Source: Thalassospira marina
Lineage (GTDB): Bacteria > Pseudomonadota > Alphaproteobacteria > Rhodospirillales > Thalassospiraceae
DNA: 64,000 nt
NCBI RefSeq assembly: GCF_002844375.1
Contig: NZ_CP024199.1
Location: forward strand, 124,001 to 188,000
Direction: 5' to 3'
Part shown: piece after piece, positions 17,215 to 26,975 of the stretch
Numbering within the stretch: the first letter of the stretch is position 1
Layout: each line of letters opens with the position of its first letter
Translations under genes and position numbers: made by a program
Notes under the pieces: model-generated
The model's input: the letters and a program-made list of their open reading frames with translations, nothing else
What the model was told of the DNA's origin: nothing
The model's database searches: none

Positions 17215-18048
17215 TTATGCCGGGGTTTCGTTCCCTTTCTGACCTATTTTCACCAGAATGTTTTGCGCTTCTTCAACCCTGCCAATTGTATGAGGAAAAT
17301 CGATTCGCCAGACTGTATCGTTACAGGTGAAATTTGCCCCGTCACAGTCGATTGCCACCACCTTCCACCCGGTTTCGGAGTCGCCCGCACCGGGCAAATG
17401 CAAATGTGCGATTTGTGCAATCAGTGCCGACCGGGTTTTGTTCAAATCCGCAATCAGGGCATCATGGCCGGTAATCAGGTCTGCACAATCGCTGCAACAT
17501 AACTGATCGCCGCGTAAACGCCGCTGCTTGCCAAATCCCCCCACCCAATAGGCGGCCTCAATATCAACCCGGTAAAATCCGAAATCGGTAAAACCGGCAT
17601 AAAGCCCCGCTTCGGGTTGGATCGCAAGGTAACGGTTTTTGATGCGGGTATCCTTTACCCTGCTTGCACGGCCAAAAATGGTCAGGCGCTGGGTATCGGT
17701 AACGGGCGGGGCATTGGGGGCCGGGGCCGGGTTTTGCGACACTGTTGGGGCCGTGCTGGATGCTGCGGTGCAGGCGATTGCACCCTGTTGTATCGGGCCC
17801 GGGCGAAACATCAGCGATATGCGCGGATCATGGTGAATATGGCGGGTATGGTCGGCCAGTTCTGAAATCAGAATGATCGGCGTGCCATCAATATCGATAA
17901 CAGGCTGCACCATGGATGCGACCGGCCAGCCATTTTCAACCTGCCCGTGGTCATGGGCGATGGTGGCAAGGGTGGCTTCGGCTGCCTGGCGCATCAGGCG
18001 GCGCAGGCTGGCGGCATCATTGGCGGGGGCGGGGGGCTTTTGTTCCAT
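17215..18048 (-). CDS. HugZ-like pyridoxamine 5'-phosphate oxidase-fold protein
   Basis: A 277-residue protein with the split-barrel flavin/heme fold of the HugZ family. The N-terminal barrel shows LRRLMRQAAEATLATIAH, GWPVASMVQPVIDIDGTPII and LISELADHTRHIHHDPRISL. RLTIFGRASRV and GLYAGFTDFGFYRVDIEAAY are also typical. The C-terminal DUF2470-like region (KTRSALIAQIAHLHL, WKVVAIDCDGANF) completes the HugZ pattern. Relatives bind heme and some degrade it, or bind FMN. An Ala/Pro-rich insert (about residues 105-130) interrupts the barrel. The ATG at 18048 was chosen over a GTG seven codons upstream; neither has a strong ribosome-binding site. Confidence 0.78.
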   Translation of the reverse strand: MEQKPPAPANDAASLRRLMRQAAEATLATIAHDHGQVENGWPVASMVQPVIDIDGTPIILISELADHTRHIHHDPRISLMFRPGPIQQGAIACTAASSTAPTVSQNPAPAPNAPPVTDTQRLTIFGRASRVKDTRIKNRYLAIQPEAGLYAGFTDFGFYRVDIEAAYWVGGFGKQRRLRGDQLCCSDCADLITGHDALIADLNKTRSALIAQIAHLHLPGAGDSETGWKVVAIDCDGANFTCNDTVWRIDFPHTIGRVEEAQNILVKIGQKGNETPA

Positions 18049-18478
18049 GATCGGCGATTTCCGTTGCACATGCGAAGGCGATTGCAGGTTTCTGGTAAAT
18101 AATTAAAAATTTTAATCAAATTGGTGGTTGTCAACCGCAGGTATCGTCCCGATCTCACATTAGATAAACCTTTTATCCAAATGGGATTGCTGGTCCGGAA
18201 CAACAATCCGGGGGGTAACCAGAATGTTCCACAAAAGTCTATACATCAAAATCGGTGGAGAAACTTAAAGGTGTTTTGATTTGTGCTTTTCCCGTCATAG
18301 TATCGTGTGATGATATGAATGAAGGGGAAAGCGGTCTGGCAGGTATGTCGGGACTGACACACCATATCCGGACCATTTGTTAAGCGTACGGGTGAAGGAT
18401 TGCGGGGGGCAATTTTTCATTTCCTGAAGGACCATTCCTTCAGCCGTATGTGTGAGGCATTAAGGGGATCGGATTAAA
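18049..18478. other. Divergent intergenic region
   Basis: A 430-base AT-richer region between the HugZ-like gene and the response regulator. TTGATT (18276), 16 bases and TAGTAT (18298) form a possible sigma-70 promoter for the plus-strand operon. A 14-base sequence, CTGGCAGGTATGTC (18336-18349), also occurs at 3951-3964 in the flagellin leader. No gene was recognised. Confidence 0.45.
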
Positions 18479-20746
18479 GTGGCCAGCGATGAAAATGACG
18501 TTATCCAGATATTTGACGGTTCCGGTGATGACAGGGATCAGCCTGATCATATAGATGCGCCAGCGCAGCCTGCGGCGATTTCGTCCTGGAAAATTCTGGT
18601 TGTAGATGATGACCTTGACGTGCACGAAGCTACCGAATTTGCCCTGCGTAAAGTCAGCATTCTTGGCCGGTCACTTGAACTGATCCATGCCCATTCCGGC
18701 CAGGAAGCCGACCGCATTTTCAATAAACATCAGGATATCGCAGTGGTGCTGCTTGATGTCGTGATGGAGGAAGAACATGCCGGTCTTCATCTGGTGCGTA
18801 AACTGCGCGAACAGGGCCATTCCAAAACCCGCATCATCCTGCGTACTGGCCATCCCGGTTATGCCCCCGAAAGCCGCATCATCCGGGATTATGATATCAA
18901 TGATTACCGCACCAAGGATGAATTGACCCGCACCCGGCTGATTACAACACTAACGGCATCCATCCGTGCCTATGACTACATCAATACCCTTGAACAAACG
19001 CGAAGCGGCCTTGAACTGATCATTCAAAGCACACGCGATCTTTATAGCCGCCGCAGCTTTGATTTGTTTGCCCAGGGTGTGCTGGTGCAGCTTGCCGCCC
19101 TGTTGCATCTGGAACCCGAAGGGGCCATTTGCGCCATCGGCCCGGCACAGGAAGGCAGCGACACTTTGATGCGCCTGCCGATTATTGCTGGTCTTGGCCG
19201 TTTTAGCGAACAGATCGGCCTTGATATCGCCAGCGTGCCCGGTATCGACATAAATTCCCTGTGCACTTTGCCCTTTGACAGTCACGAACCCGTTCTAATC
19301 AACAAAAGCATTGCCATGCGGTTTGCGGCCAATCGGGACCGCGAATTGCTGGTTTATTTTGAACATGCTGGTGGCGTCGATAATGATGCCCTTTCGCTGC
19401 TGCGGCTGTTTTCGGGCAATCTGGCGCTGTGTTTTGAAAACCTGGCCCTGATCAAACGGCTTGATGAACTGGCATTTGTTGACCAGAAACTGGGCATTCC
19501 CAACCACAATGCTTATTTCCGCAAGCTTTCCGATATTATCGACATCCATGACCGGCATTGTCATGTGGCGCTGGTTTCCATTGACGAGGCACCGCAATTT
19601 GCCGTTGCCTTTGGCATGGACTTTGTCGACCGGCTGATCATGGCGGTTCATGCGCGCATGAAAACCATGATCGCCGACAACATCTTTGTCGCCCGGCTGG
19701 GGGAATTTCGCCTTGCCGTAATCGATGACAGTTGCCGTATTGGCGAATCTATCCTGTCTTCGATTTTTGAACATGCCTTTATCCTGGATGATAACAGCAT
19801 CACCCTTTCTGCCACCATCGGCGTGGTGCGCGAAGGTGTTGAAAGCCGGGAATCTGTCGCCGTGGACCGGGCCGTGCGCACCACATTGTTGCGTGCCGCG
19901 CAAAAAACGCCCGGCAAGGCCATGCTGTATACCCCCGATCTGGAAGACAATATTGCCCGTTCCGTGCACCTGCGCAGCGGTTTGCACGATGCCCTGCGTA
20001 ATGGCGATATTATATTCCATTTCCAGCCGCAAATCGCGCTAACGACGGGCACCATTATCGGGGCGGAAATTCTCGCCCGCTGGACATTTGAAGGCGAACC
20101 GGTATCCCCGGCAATGTTTATTCCGCTGGCGGAAAAAAGCGGCCTTATTTCCGATCTGACCTTTCAGGCAGTGGTGGCGGCAGGGCGCTTTGTTGCGCGG
20201 CGGAAACAAATGTTACTGCCCGAATTGCGGGTTTCCCTGAACCTGTCGATTTCCGATATCAACCAGAAGGGCTTTGTCCCCCGCCTGCTGCGCCATGTGC
20301 AGGAAGCCCGCCTTGGGCCCGATAACCTGCAATTTGAAATTACCGAAAGCTTCGCCATGCAAAGCGCAAGCGAGGGCGCCACGGTGATTTCCCAACTAAA
20401 GGATGCCGGTTTCCGCCTGTCGCTGGATGATTTTGGCACCGGTTTTTCCTCGCTCAGCTATCTGGACCGCCTGCCGATTGACGAGGTTAAAATTGACCGG
20501 TCCTTTGTCAGTCCGCTTCAGGTGGTTACGGCCCGGCAAAGTATTGCCGCCTCCACCCAGACCATTGCCGATAATCTTGGACTGGAGGTTTTGGCCGAAG
20601 GCGTTGAAACCGTCGAACAGCACCAGATCCTGCGGTTTATTGGCGTGAAATATGTGCAGGGCTTTCTTTATGGGCGGCCCATGCCTGAAAACGATTTCAT
20701 ATCCTGGGAAAAAGACTGGGATATGTCCAGGGTCATCACCCAATGA
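18479..20746 (+). CDS. Response regulator with DUF3369, degenerate GGDEF and EAL domains
   Basis: A 755-residue cytoplasmic protein from a GTG at 18479 behind AAGGGGA. The receiver domain spans residues 35-170 (ILVVDDDLDVHEATEF, phospho-acceptor in VLLDVVME, RTGHP and a Lys in YRTKDELTR). DUF3369 follows at about 170-320 (IIQSTRDLYSRRSFDLFAQG). The GGDEF domain has ARLGEFRLAV in place of the signature, so it is not a cyclase. The EAL domain (about 500-745) keeps GAEILARW, LNLSISD, EITESF, DDFGTGFSSLSYL and VLAEGVET, consistent with c-di-GMP hydrolysis. The stop overlaps the following histidine kinase (ATGA), so the two form a two-component pair. Confidence 0.9.
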   Translation: MASDENDVIQIFDGSGDDRDQPDHIDAPAQPAAISSWKILVVDDDLDVHEATEFALRKVSILGRSLELIHAHSGQEADRIFNKHQDIAVVLLDVVMEEEHAGLHLVRKLREQGHSKTRIILRTGHPGYAPESRIIRDYDINDYRTKDELTRTRLITTLTASIRAYDYINTLEQTRSGLELIIQSTRDLYSRRSFDLFAQGVLVQLAALLHLEPEGAICAIGPAQEGSDTLMRLPIIAGLGRFSEQIGLDIASVPGIDINSLCTLPFDSHEPVLINKSIAMRFAANRDRELLVYFEHAGGVDNDALSLLRLFSGNLALCFENLALIKRLDELAFVDQKLGIPNHNAYFRKLSDIIDIHDRHCHVALVSIDEAPQFAVAFGMDFVDRLIMAVHARMKTMIADNIFVARLGEFRLAVIDDSCRIGESILSSIFEHAFILDDNSITLSATIGVVREGVESRESVAVDRAVRTTLLRAAQKTPGKAMLYTPDLEDNIARSVHLRSGLHDALRNGDIIFHFQPQIALTTGTIIGAEILARWTFEGEPVSPAMFIPLAEKSGLISDLTFQAVVAAGRFVARRKQMLLPELRVSLNLSISDINQKGFVPRLLRHVQEARLGPDNLQFEITESFAMQSASEGATVISQLKDAGFRLSLDDFGTGFSSLSYLDRLPIDEVKIDRSFVSPLQVVTARQSIAASTQTIADNLGLEVLAEGVETVEQHQILRFIGVKYVQGFLYGRPMPENDFISWEKDWDMSRVITQ

Positions 20747-22662
20747 CAGCCGCCCGTCGCGCCATGATCAAACGGGCCCAGGATGGCCTTCTTTCGGGTG
20801 CGGGCAGTTTGCACAACACCTTGTTGTCATTGCATTTCTGGTGGCTGTTTGCCCTTATTTTCATGTTGTGTACGCTGCTTTTGGGGGCGGGCATTTTCGG
20901 TTGGTATCAGGCAGAGCAGAAATCCCTGCGCGAGGACCGTGAACTGGTTCTTGAACGCATTGTTAATCGCCGGGAAAACCTGCTGTATAATTCATTCATC
21001 AGTTTCGAGCAGCAATTGCTGATTGCCGCAGAAACCGACGATATCCGCGATTTCCCTGCCAGCGAAGATGCCGCGGCCAACCACCTTTCCGTGATCGTCA
21101 AACAGCTTCCCAACATTTTTCAGGCCCGCATTCTTGCCAATGATGGCATGGAAATTGTTCGGGTGGATCGCATTGGCAACCGGGTTGCCCGTATTCCCGA
21201 ACAGGATTTGCAGGATAAATCCGACCGCTATTATTACCAGCGCGCCACCAAAATCATGGCGAACGAGATTTATATCTCGGCACTGGATTTGAATGTTGAA
21301 AACGGCATGATCGAGGTGCCCTGGCGGCCGACGGTGCGGCTGGTAACGCAAATCCTTGATCATGATGGGAAGAAGGAAGGCTATCTCGTTTTCAATATTG
21401 ATGCGTCACAGATGCTGACGGAATTTGGCTATTTCGGTTTGCGTGATGTCGATACGGCCTTGCTGAATAATGATGGTTACTGGCTGGCTGGCAAACCCAA
21501 ACAGGATTTATGGGGTTTCATGACCGGAAGCGGCATTACCCTGTCAAAAAGCGACCCTGCCTTGTGGAAAAAACTGAAAGACGAGGCAACGTCTGGTGTT
21601 TTTGAACATGGCGACACACTTTATACCGTGCGCCGCCTGCCGCTGTCGGGCATTGTGGCGGGTGGGGCGCTGGTCAATCGCCGGGTCGAGGATAACAGCC
21701 TGCTGATTTTGGGCAGTGCCAATTTGCAAAGCCGCCTGACAGCCTTTGAAAGCCGCGATTTCATTTTTATTGCCATGTGGCTGGTGCTTAGCGGGTCTTT
21801 ATCCTGGGTGGGGGCATATCATTCCATCAAACGTCGCCAGGCGCGAGATGTGCAGCAACGTGTTGACGAACAATTGCTGGAGGTGCAGCGCATGGCATCG
21901 TTGGGGCGTATTGTGGCGGGTGTCGCCCATGAATTGCGCACGCCGATTGGCAATGCCCTGACCACGGTTTCAGCCCTGTCCGAAGATGTCGATGAACTGG
22001 GAGCGGCGTTTAAATCCTCGCAAATCCGGCGCAGCACCGTTGATGAACATCTTGATCATCTCAAGGGCGGCTGTCGCATTGTGCAGTCCAATATCGAACG
22101 CGCCGTTGCCCTGATTGGTCATTTCAAACGCACCGCCATTGATCAAAGCACGCAAAAACGCCGCAAGTTTGATTTGGCGAATGTCCTGAATTCACTGCTG
22201 GAAACGGTCCGTCCCGAATTTCGCAAATCCAGCATCGTTGTGCGCAAGGACTGCCCCCCCGGGCTGATGATGGAAAGTTATCCCAGCGCGATTGACCAAA
22301 TCATTCTTAACCTTCTGCAAAATGCCAAAATTCATGCTTTTACCGGTCGTAAATCCGGCACGGTATCGGTGCGCGCCTTTGCACTGAATAATGAAACGAT
22401 CTGTATCGAGGTTGTCGATGACGGGGTTGGTGTCCCCGCCGAATTTGCCGACCGCATTTTTGAACCCTTCTGGTCCACCAAATGGAATAGCGGCGGCAGC
22501 GGCCTTGGCCTCAGCGTGGTGGCAAATGTGGTTAACCGCGTTTTGATGGGCGAAATCACGGTCAATAGCGTGGAAAACGAAGGTACAACCTTCCGCATCG
22601 TCATTCCTGTTACCGCTCCGCTGGCCTCGGTCCAGACCGATGCGCAATATAAATCGGATTGA
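20743..22662 (+). CDS. Membrane sensor histidine kinase with periplasmic Cache-like domain
   Basis: A 639-residue kinase, translationally coupled to the upstream response regulator. TM1 lies near residues 30-55 (FWWLFALIFMLCTLLLGAGI). A periplasmic Cache-like sensor occupies about 60-330 (ANDGMEIVRVDRIGNRVARI, DKSDRYYYQRATKIMANEIY). TM2 is near residue 340 (FIFIAMWLVLSGSLSWVGAY). HisKA contains VAGVAHELRTPIGNALTT with the phospho-acceptor His. HATPase_c shows IILNLLQNAKIHAF (N box), EVVDDGVGVPAEFADRIFEP and GGSGLGLSVVANVV. It probably phosphorylates the neighbouring DUF3369-EAL regulator in response to a small periplasmic ligand. Confidence 0.92.
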   Translation: MTAARRAMIKRAQDGLLSGAGSLHNTLLSLHFWWLFALIFMLCTLLLGAGIFGWYQAEQKSLREDRELVLERIVNRRENLLYNSFISFEQQLLIAAETDDIRDFPASEDAAANHLSVIVKQLPNIFQARILANDGMEIVRVDRIGNRVARIPEQDLQDKSDRYYYQRATKIMANEIYISALDLNVENGMIEVPWRPTVRLVTQILDHDGKKEGYLVFNIDASQMLTEFGYFGLRDVDTALLNNDGYWLAGKPKQDLWGFMTGSGITLSKSDPALWKKLKDEATSGVFEHGDTLYTVRRLPLSGIVAGGALVNRRVEDNSLLILGSANLQSRLTAFESRDFIFIAMWLVLSGSLSWVGAYHSIKRRQARDVQQRVDEQLLEVQRMASLGRIVAGVAHELRTPIGNALTTVSALSEDVDELGAAFKSSQIRRSTVDEHLDHLKGGCRIVQSNIERAVALIGHFKRTAIDQSTQKRRKFDLANVLNSLLETVRPEFRKSSIVVRKDCPPGLMMESYPSAIDQIILNLLQNAKIHAFTGRKSGTVSVRAFALNNETICIEVVDDGVGVPAEFADRIFEPFWSTKWNSGGSGLGLSVVANVVNRVLMGEITVNSVENEGTTFRIVIPVTAPLASVQTDAQYKSD

Positions 22663-22763
22663 TGGCTTGATCCCGTTTTCGCTCAAACTCACCAGTCAAT
22701 ATATCGTGGTTTAATGGCGATGCGGGTGACGCGGGCGATGCGGCCAAAGCTGGCTGTATTGCC

Positions 22764-22940
22764 TCAGCTTTTCTCAAGCTGTTTTTTACGGTCCCGGGCC
22801 ATTTTCAAAATCCGTTTTTTCTGGCCATCGCTTGCCGTGCGCCAGGCACCGATTTCATCGATATGGCGAAAACACCCGGTGCAAACCTGCTTTTGCGCAT
22901 CAAGTTCGCATATGCCAATGCAGGGTGATGAAACAGCCAT
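22764..22940 (-). CDS. DUF1289 family small protein
   Basis: A 58-residue protein with the DUF1289 pattern of four cysteines: SSPCIGICELD, then QVCTGCFRHIDEIGAW, followed by a basic tail (GQKKRILKMARDRKKQL). The Cys spacing suggests a small metal site. Function is unknown; members often sit near redox or metabolic genes. AAGGA lies about 11 bases upstream of the ATG at 22940. Confidence 0.85.
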   Translation of the reverse strand: MAVSSPCIGICELDAQKQVCTGCFRHIDEIGAWRTASDGQKKRILKMARDRKKQLEKS

Positions 22941-23096
22941 GGTGAAACCCGAAATCCTTATCTGCGGTAATATGCCCTGGTGACAGGCTGGCTGATTTTT
23001 AACATTCCGTTTTAATCACGCCAGCATAAATTCCAGTCATCATTTCATGCTGTGCGTTCGTCGCAGCCTGGCGGGGCGCATTTGGCGCATACGAAA

Positions 23097-23135
23097 AACC
23101 CCTTTTCACGCCGGGAGGATGCGTAAAAAGGGGTT
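23097..23135 (-). terminator. Terminator downstream of csbD
   Basis: AACCCCTTTTtACGC and GCGTgAAAAGGGGTT form a long stem on the minus strand, followed by TTTCG. It lies 77 bases beyond the csbD stop. Confidence 0.8.
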
Positions 23136-23211
23136 GGTATCGTGCCGCAATCAGGATTGCGGTTTTGCTTTTCCGGCCAGGACTGCATCTGACCGGAAAA
23201 ACGGGTATCTG

Positions 23212-23409
23212 TTATAGCCGGTCAAACCAGGCGCTGACCTGGCGGTCGGCTTCTTCGCGTTCAACGCCATAGGCTTCCTGCAACTTGCCCACCAGGCGGT
23301 CGCGGCTGCCATCAATGCGGTCAAGATCATCGTCTGTCAGTTTGCCCCACTGCTGTTTGACGCTGCCGCGCAACTGTTTCCATTTGCCTTCGATTTGATC
23401 CCAATTCAT
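23212..23409 (-). CDS. CsbD family stress-response protein
   Basis: A 65-residue protein matching CsbD/YjbJ over its whole length: MNWDQIEGKWKQLRGSVKQQ, then WGKLTDDDLDRIDGSRDRL and VGKLQEAYGVEREEADRQV. Such proteins are abundant under general, osmotic or membrane stress, but their biochemical role is not known. The ATG at 23409 is preceded by GGAGATCCACG. It is monocistronic. Confidence 0.93.
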   Translation of the reverse strand: MNWDQIEGKWKQLRGSVKQQWGKLTDDDLDRIDGSRDRLVGKLQEAYGVEREEADRQVSAWFDRL

Positions 23410-23807
23410 CGTGGATCTCCTGTCCTGTCATTTAGGATTATGCGTTTTTATTCAGCGTAGACCGCGGGAATTTTCGCGCTGGGGGAAGGGCGTCATTCCC
23501 GCCGGGCCAACTGTTTTTAGAACGATCCATATGTGCATATGTTCCCGTCATGCGGTGGCGGGTTGCCTGTATTTGCCATTTCGGGCTGTCATGTTTCCGT
23601 TATTTGGTGGCTTGATCCGTGCGCTTTACGGTGTGTGTTTTTCAGCTTTTGCCGCTGGGCAAAGCCGCCAAATACCTGCCAAAGGCGCAAAACGGCGCTT
23701 TTGCGCGGCCCTTTGCTTGATCCGCCGGGGGCTTCGGGCTATAGCCGGGGGGCAATTTTTTATTTTGGAGTGTGTGAAAGCGCACAAGGCGTGCAGCACG
23801 GAGGAAT
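23410..23807. other. Intergenic region without a recognised gene
   Basis: 398 bases between divergent csbD and the SpoU methyltransferase. Open frames crossing it on both strands give Cys/Arg-rich translations with no domain character. Nothing else was recognised. Confidence 0.45.
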
Positions 23808-24431
23808 ATGATGCGCGGTTATTTCGGGATCGGGATTGAAGGTGCAAGCAAGCCTTTGAATGTTGGCACACTGTTTCGCTCGGCCCATGCCTTTGGTGCC
23901 AGCTTTGCCTTTACGGTTGATGCCGATTTTCAAACGGATGAAGCACATGCAACCGACACCTCCAAGGCGTCCGAGCAAATGCCCTATTACCACTTTCCCA
24001 ACCTCGATAACATGATGCTGCCAACCGGCTGCACCCTGGTTGGTGTGGAACTGACACCCGATGCCATCGAACTGCCCAGCTTCAAACATCCGGCGCGCGC
24101 AGCCTATGTTTTTGGCCCTGAACGCGGTGATCTGTCACCCGAAACCCAGGAACATTGCGAATTCATCCTTAAAATCCCGATGAAATTTTGCATCAATGTC
24201 GCCATCGCCGCCAATATCGTGATGTATGACCGCCTGATCACTTTGGGCCGTTTTGCCCCGCGCCCGGTACGTGCCGGCGGCCCGACCGAGGAAAAACCGG
24301 TGCCGTTTCATGGTCGCCAGCTTTTCCGCACCATCCGCGAGAAGAAAAAGGGCAATCCCGAAGCCTTCCGCCGCACCCCGCCGCCCGATTACAGCGTGGT
24401 TGATGGCACCCTTGGTGATGACGAGGATTAA
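23808..24431 (+). CDS. SpoU/TrmH family RNA 2'-O-methyltransferase
   Basis: A 207-residue SPOUT-fold enzyme expected to methylate a ribose in tRNA or rRNA using S-adenosylmethionine. The start ATG at 23808 follows GGAGG. Motif 1 is in GASKPLNVGTLFRSAHAFGA (conserved N and R). Motif 2 is AAYVFGPERGDLSPET. Motif 3 is LKIPMKFCINVAIAANIVMY, where the usual N-S-L-N-V-S is replaced by CINVAIA. The C-terminal 60 residues are a charged Pro-rich tail. The target RNA cannot be told. Confidence 0.88.
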   Translation: MMRGYFGIGIEGASKPLNVGTLFRSAHAFGASFAFTVDADFQTDEAHATDTSKASEQMPYYHFPNLDNMMLPTGCTLVGVELTPDAIELPSFKHPARAAYVFGPERGDLSPETQEHCEFILKIPMKFCINVAIAANIVMYDRLITLGRFAPRPVRAGGPTEEKPVPFHGRQLFRTIREKKKGNPEAFRRTPPPDYSVVDGTLGDDED

Positions 24432-24503
24432 GTTCACCTGCCGTCAGGTTGCACCTGCTTTGCTGCCTGGGGTGGTTTGCCTTTATAAAAGCCTGTCTTT
24501 GAT

Positions 24504-24536
24504 AAAAAAAACGACCATGCATTGACTGCATGGTCG
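24504..24536 (-). terminator. Rho-independent terminator of trpE(G)
   Basis: A perfect 10-base stem (CGACCATGCA/TGCATGGTCG) with a five-base loop is followed on the minus strand by eight T. It lies about 95 bases past the trpE(G) stop. Confidence 0.9.
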
Positions 24537-24631
24537 CTAAGGGAACCACCGGATCTACGGGGGAGAAGCCGGTGGTCAGGGGAGGCAGTGGTTAAATGCC
24601 AGCAAGATGCGGGCAGAATTTCAGGTCATCC

Positions 24632-26905
24632 TTAGGCCGCTTCGCTGCCTGCTGTTGCGGTGGTGGTGTTTGCGTCAGTGTCGGCTTCTTTCCCGCCCGG
24701 TCGGCCCAGTGGATTGCGCAACAGGTTGGCAATCATGTGCATGCCCGCTTCACCCTGAAGGGTCAGAAGGCTTTCGGGGTGGAACTGCACCGCGCTGATC
24801 GGCAATGATTTGTGGCGAATACCCATAACCACGCCATCGCTGCTTTTGGCTGTGATCAACAGGTCGGATGGCAATGTTTGCGGGTCGGCAAACAGCGAAT
24901 GATACCGCCCAACCACGATATTTTCCGGCAGACCGTCAAATAGCGGGTCGCCCGTTTGCAAATGCACCTTTGATGGCTTGCCATGCATTGGCGTATCAAG
25001 CTGGCCCAGCGAGCCACCAAAAAATTCGACAATGCCCTGCAAGCCAAGGCACACCCCAAATACCGGCAAACCATGTGCCAGGGCGCGTTCAATATTGCCG
25101 CGCAGGCCATAATCATCGGGTCGGCCCGGGCCGGGCGACAAAAACACCAGGTCGGGTTTGAATTCGTCAAATACCGCATCGGGGAAACCCGGCCGCATGG
25201 TCAGGGTTTCGGCCCCGGTCGCACGAATATAACTGGCAAGGTTCTGCACAAAGCTGTCTTCATGATCGACCAGCAACACACGTTTGCCAATGCCGGACCG
25301 GGTTGGGTCATTACTGTTTTGTTCGCTATCAGGCCGGGTGATGGCATCAATCATCGCGGATGCCTTCAGGACGGTTTCGGCTTCTTCGGCGGTGGATTCT
25401 GAATCATAAAGCAACGTTGCCCCAGCGCGGACTTCGGCAATACCCTGTTTCAGGCGCACGGTGCGCAGGGTCAGACCGGTATTAAGGTCGCCATTACATA
25501 GAACCGCACCAATTGCCCCGCCATACCAGGCGCGCGGGCTGCGTTCGACATTTTCAATATGGGTCATGGCCGCCCGTTTGGGCGCACCGGTTACGGTAAC
25601 GGCCCAGCAATGGGTCAAAAAGGCATCAAGGGCGTCAAACCCTTCGCGAAGCCTGCCTTCAACATGGTCCACGGTGTGGATCAGGCGGGAATACATTTCA
25701 ATCTGGCGACGGCCAATAATGCGGATGGAACCGGGGTTGCACACGCGCGCCTTGTCGTTGCGGTCAACGTCGGTGCACATGGTCAGTTCGGATTCTTCCT
25801 TGGTCGAATTTAAAAGGGTGCGGATATTTTCGGCATCCTCAATCGCATCGCGCCCCCGTGCGATGGTGCCTGAAATTGGGCAGGTTTCCACCCGTTTGCC
25901 CGATACGCGCACATACATTTCCGGCGAAGCACCAATCAGATGTTCCCCATGCCCCAGATTGATCAAAAAGCCATAAGGGGCGGGGTTACGGCGTTTCAGG
26001 CGGTGGAAAATTTCCGACGGGGGTGTGGTGCAGGCGGTGCGAAACACCCGTGATGGCACCACTTCAAACAGCTCACCACGGGCAAAACGTGGTTTGGCAT
26101 CATCGACAATGCGGGCATATTCGCCTTCGCCCATGTCGTTTTTGGCTTCGTAATTCGCGCCGCGTGAAGGCGGGTGGGCGGCTCCATTGCGGGCCAGGCC
26201 ACGGGTATTTTCCCCGCTGGCAACGGCAAATTCATAATCCAGGCGTACCGCACGGCGCGCGGCATGGTCCACGGTAATGATGCTGTCGGGCAGGTATAAA
26301 TGCAGGTCTTTATGGTCGGCGGGGCGGTCCTGTTTCAGGGCAATCTGTTCAAATTGCAGGGCCAGGTCATAACCGAAGCTGCCATAAAGCCCCAGCCGTT
26401 CGTCACCCGCATGGGCAAACAGGTCACGCAAAATCCGCACAACGGAAAACAGGCTGGGCTGCTGGCTGCGTTCTTCCTCGGCAAACCATTTGGCGGGCTG
26501 GCCAACAGTACCAAAAATGCCATCATCGCCCAGGGTCAGACCTTCGATATGGGGGTGTTCTTCCAGTATCGGGGCAATGGCGGGCAGCAGGATACGGCCG
26601 CGATCATTCAGGGCATGAATGGCAAATCCCCGGTCCCGCCCGGTCACTTCGAGCGGCGGCTGCGAAAACCCCATATCCCAGCGCGAATAACGCCCCGGAA
26701 ATTCATAGGACGATGACAGCAAAACACCCTTGGCCGTATCAAGGCTGTCAATCAGCCCGGCGGTGGCGTTTTCATAGACAATGTCGGTTTCGCGGCGCGA
26801 AATGCTGATGCCACCATCGGTGACATACTGGTAATCGCGCGTGGTATCGTCGCTATGTTGCGCGAAATGCGATGAAGGGCGGGTCGGCTGGGTCGGGGTG
26901 GTCAC
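24632..26905 (-). CDS. trpE(G): Fused anthranilate synthase, TrpE-TrpG
   Basis: First enzyme of tryptophan synthesis: chorismate plus glutamine to anthranilate, with both subunits in one 757-residue chain. The GTG at 26905 is preceded by AGGAG; an upstream extension would run through the attenuator and is rejected. The TrpE part (about 1-530) shows GSFGYDLALQFE, FEVVPSRVFRTACTTPPSEI, PISGTIARGRD and AGATLLYDSESTAEEAE. The TrpG part (about 555-750) has VLLVDHEDSFVQNLASYIRA, LSPGPGRPDDYG, the nucleophile region PVFGVCLGLQGIVEFFGGSL and the His-Glu pair VQFHPESLLT. Such fusions are typical of Rhizobiales and Azospirillum. Expression is controlled by the leader attenuator upstream. Confidence 0.97.
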   Translation of the reverse strand: MTTPTQPTRPSSHFAQHSDDTTRDYQYVTDGGISISRRETDIVYENATAGLIDSLDTAKGVLLSSSYEFPGRYSRWDMGFSQPPLEVTGRDRGFAIHALNDRGRILLPAIAPILEEHPHIEGLTLGDDGIFGTVGQPAKWFAEEERSQQPSLFSVVRILRDLFAHAGDERLGLYGSFGYDLALQFEQIALKQDRPADHKDLHLYLPDSIITVDHAARRAVRLDYEFAVASGENTRGLARNGAAHPPSRGANYEAKNDMGEGEYARIVDDAKPRFARGELFEVVPSRVFRTACTTPPSEIFHRLKRRNPAPYGFLINLGHGEHLIGASPEMYVRVSGKRVETCPISGTIARGRDAIEDAENIRTLLNSTKEESELTMCTDVDRNDKARVCNPGSIRIIGRRQIEMYSRLIHTVDHVEGRLREGFDALDAFLTHCWAVTVTGAPKRAAMTHIENVERSPRAWYGGAIGAVLCNGDLNTGLTLRTVRLKQGIAEVRAGATLLYDSESTAEEAETVLKASAMIDAITRPDSEQNSNDPTRSGIGKRVLLVDHEDSFVQNLASYIRATGAETLTMRPGFPDAVFDEFKPDLVFLSPGPGRPDDYGLRGNIERALAHGLPVFGVCLGLQGIVEFFGGSLGQLDTPMHGKPSKVHLQTGDPLFDGLPENIVVGRYHSLFADPQTLPSDLLITAKSSDGVVMGIRHKSLPISAVQFHPESLLTLQGEAGMHMIANLLRNPLGRPGGKEADTDANTTTATAGSEAA

Positions 26906-26975
26906 GTGTCGTCTCCTGTTGTGGGGCACAGCCACAGACGGAGATCGTTTTTCAGATGGGATAGCAAAAGCCTGA

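Noticed and set aside
18336..18349. 14-base repeat CTGGCAGGTATGTC also found at 3951-3964
   Set aside because: Only two copies, in different settings; in the flagellin leader it is part of a stem whose partner is absent here. It is probably coincidence.
23411..23839. 142-codon open frame on the plus strand
   Set aside because: It starts at the csbD start and runs into the SpoU gene; composition is Cys/Arg-rich without domain pattern, and no ribosome-binding site is present.
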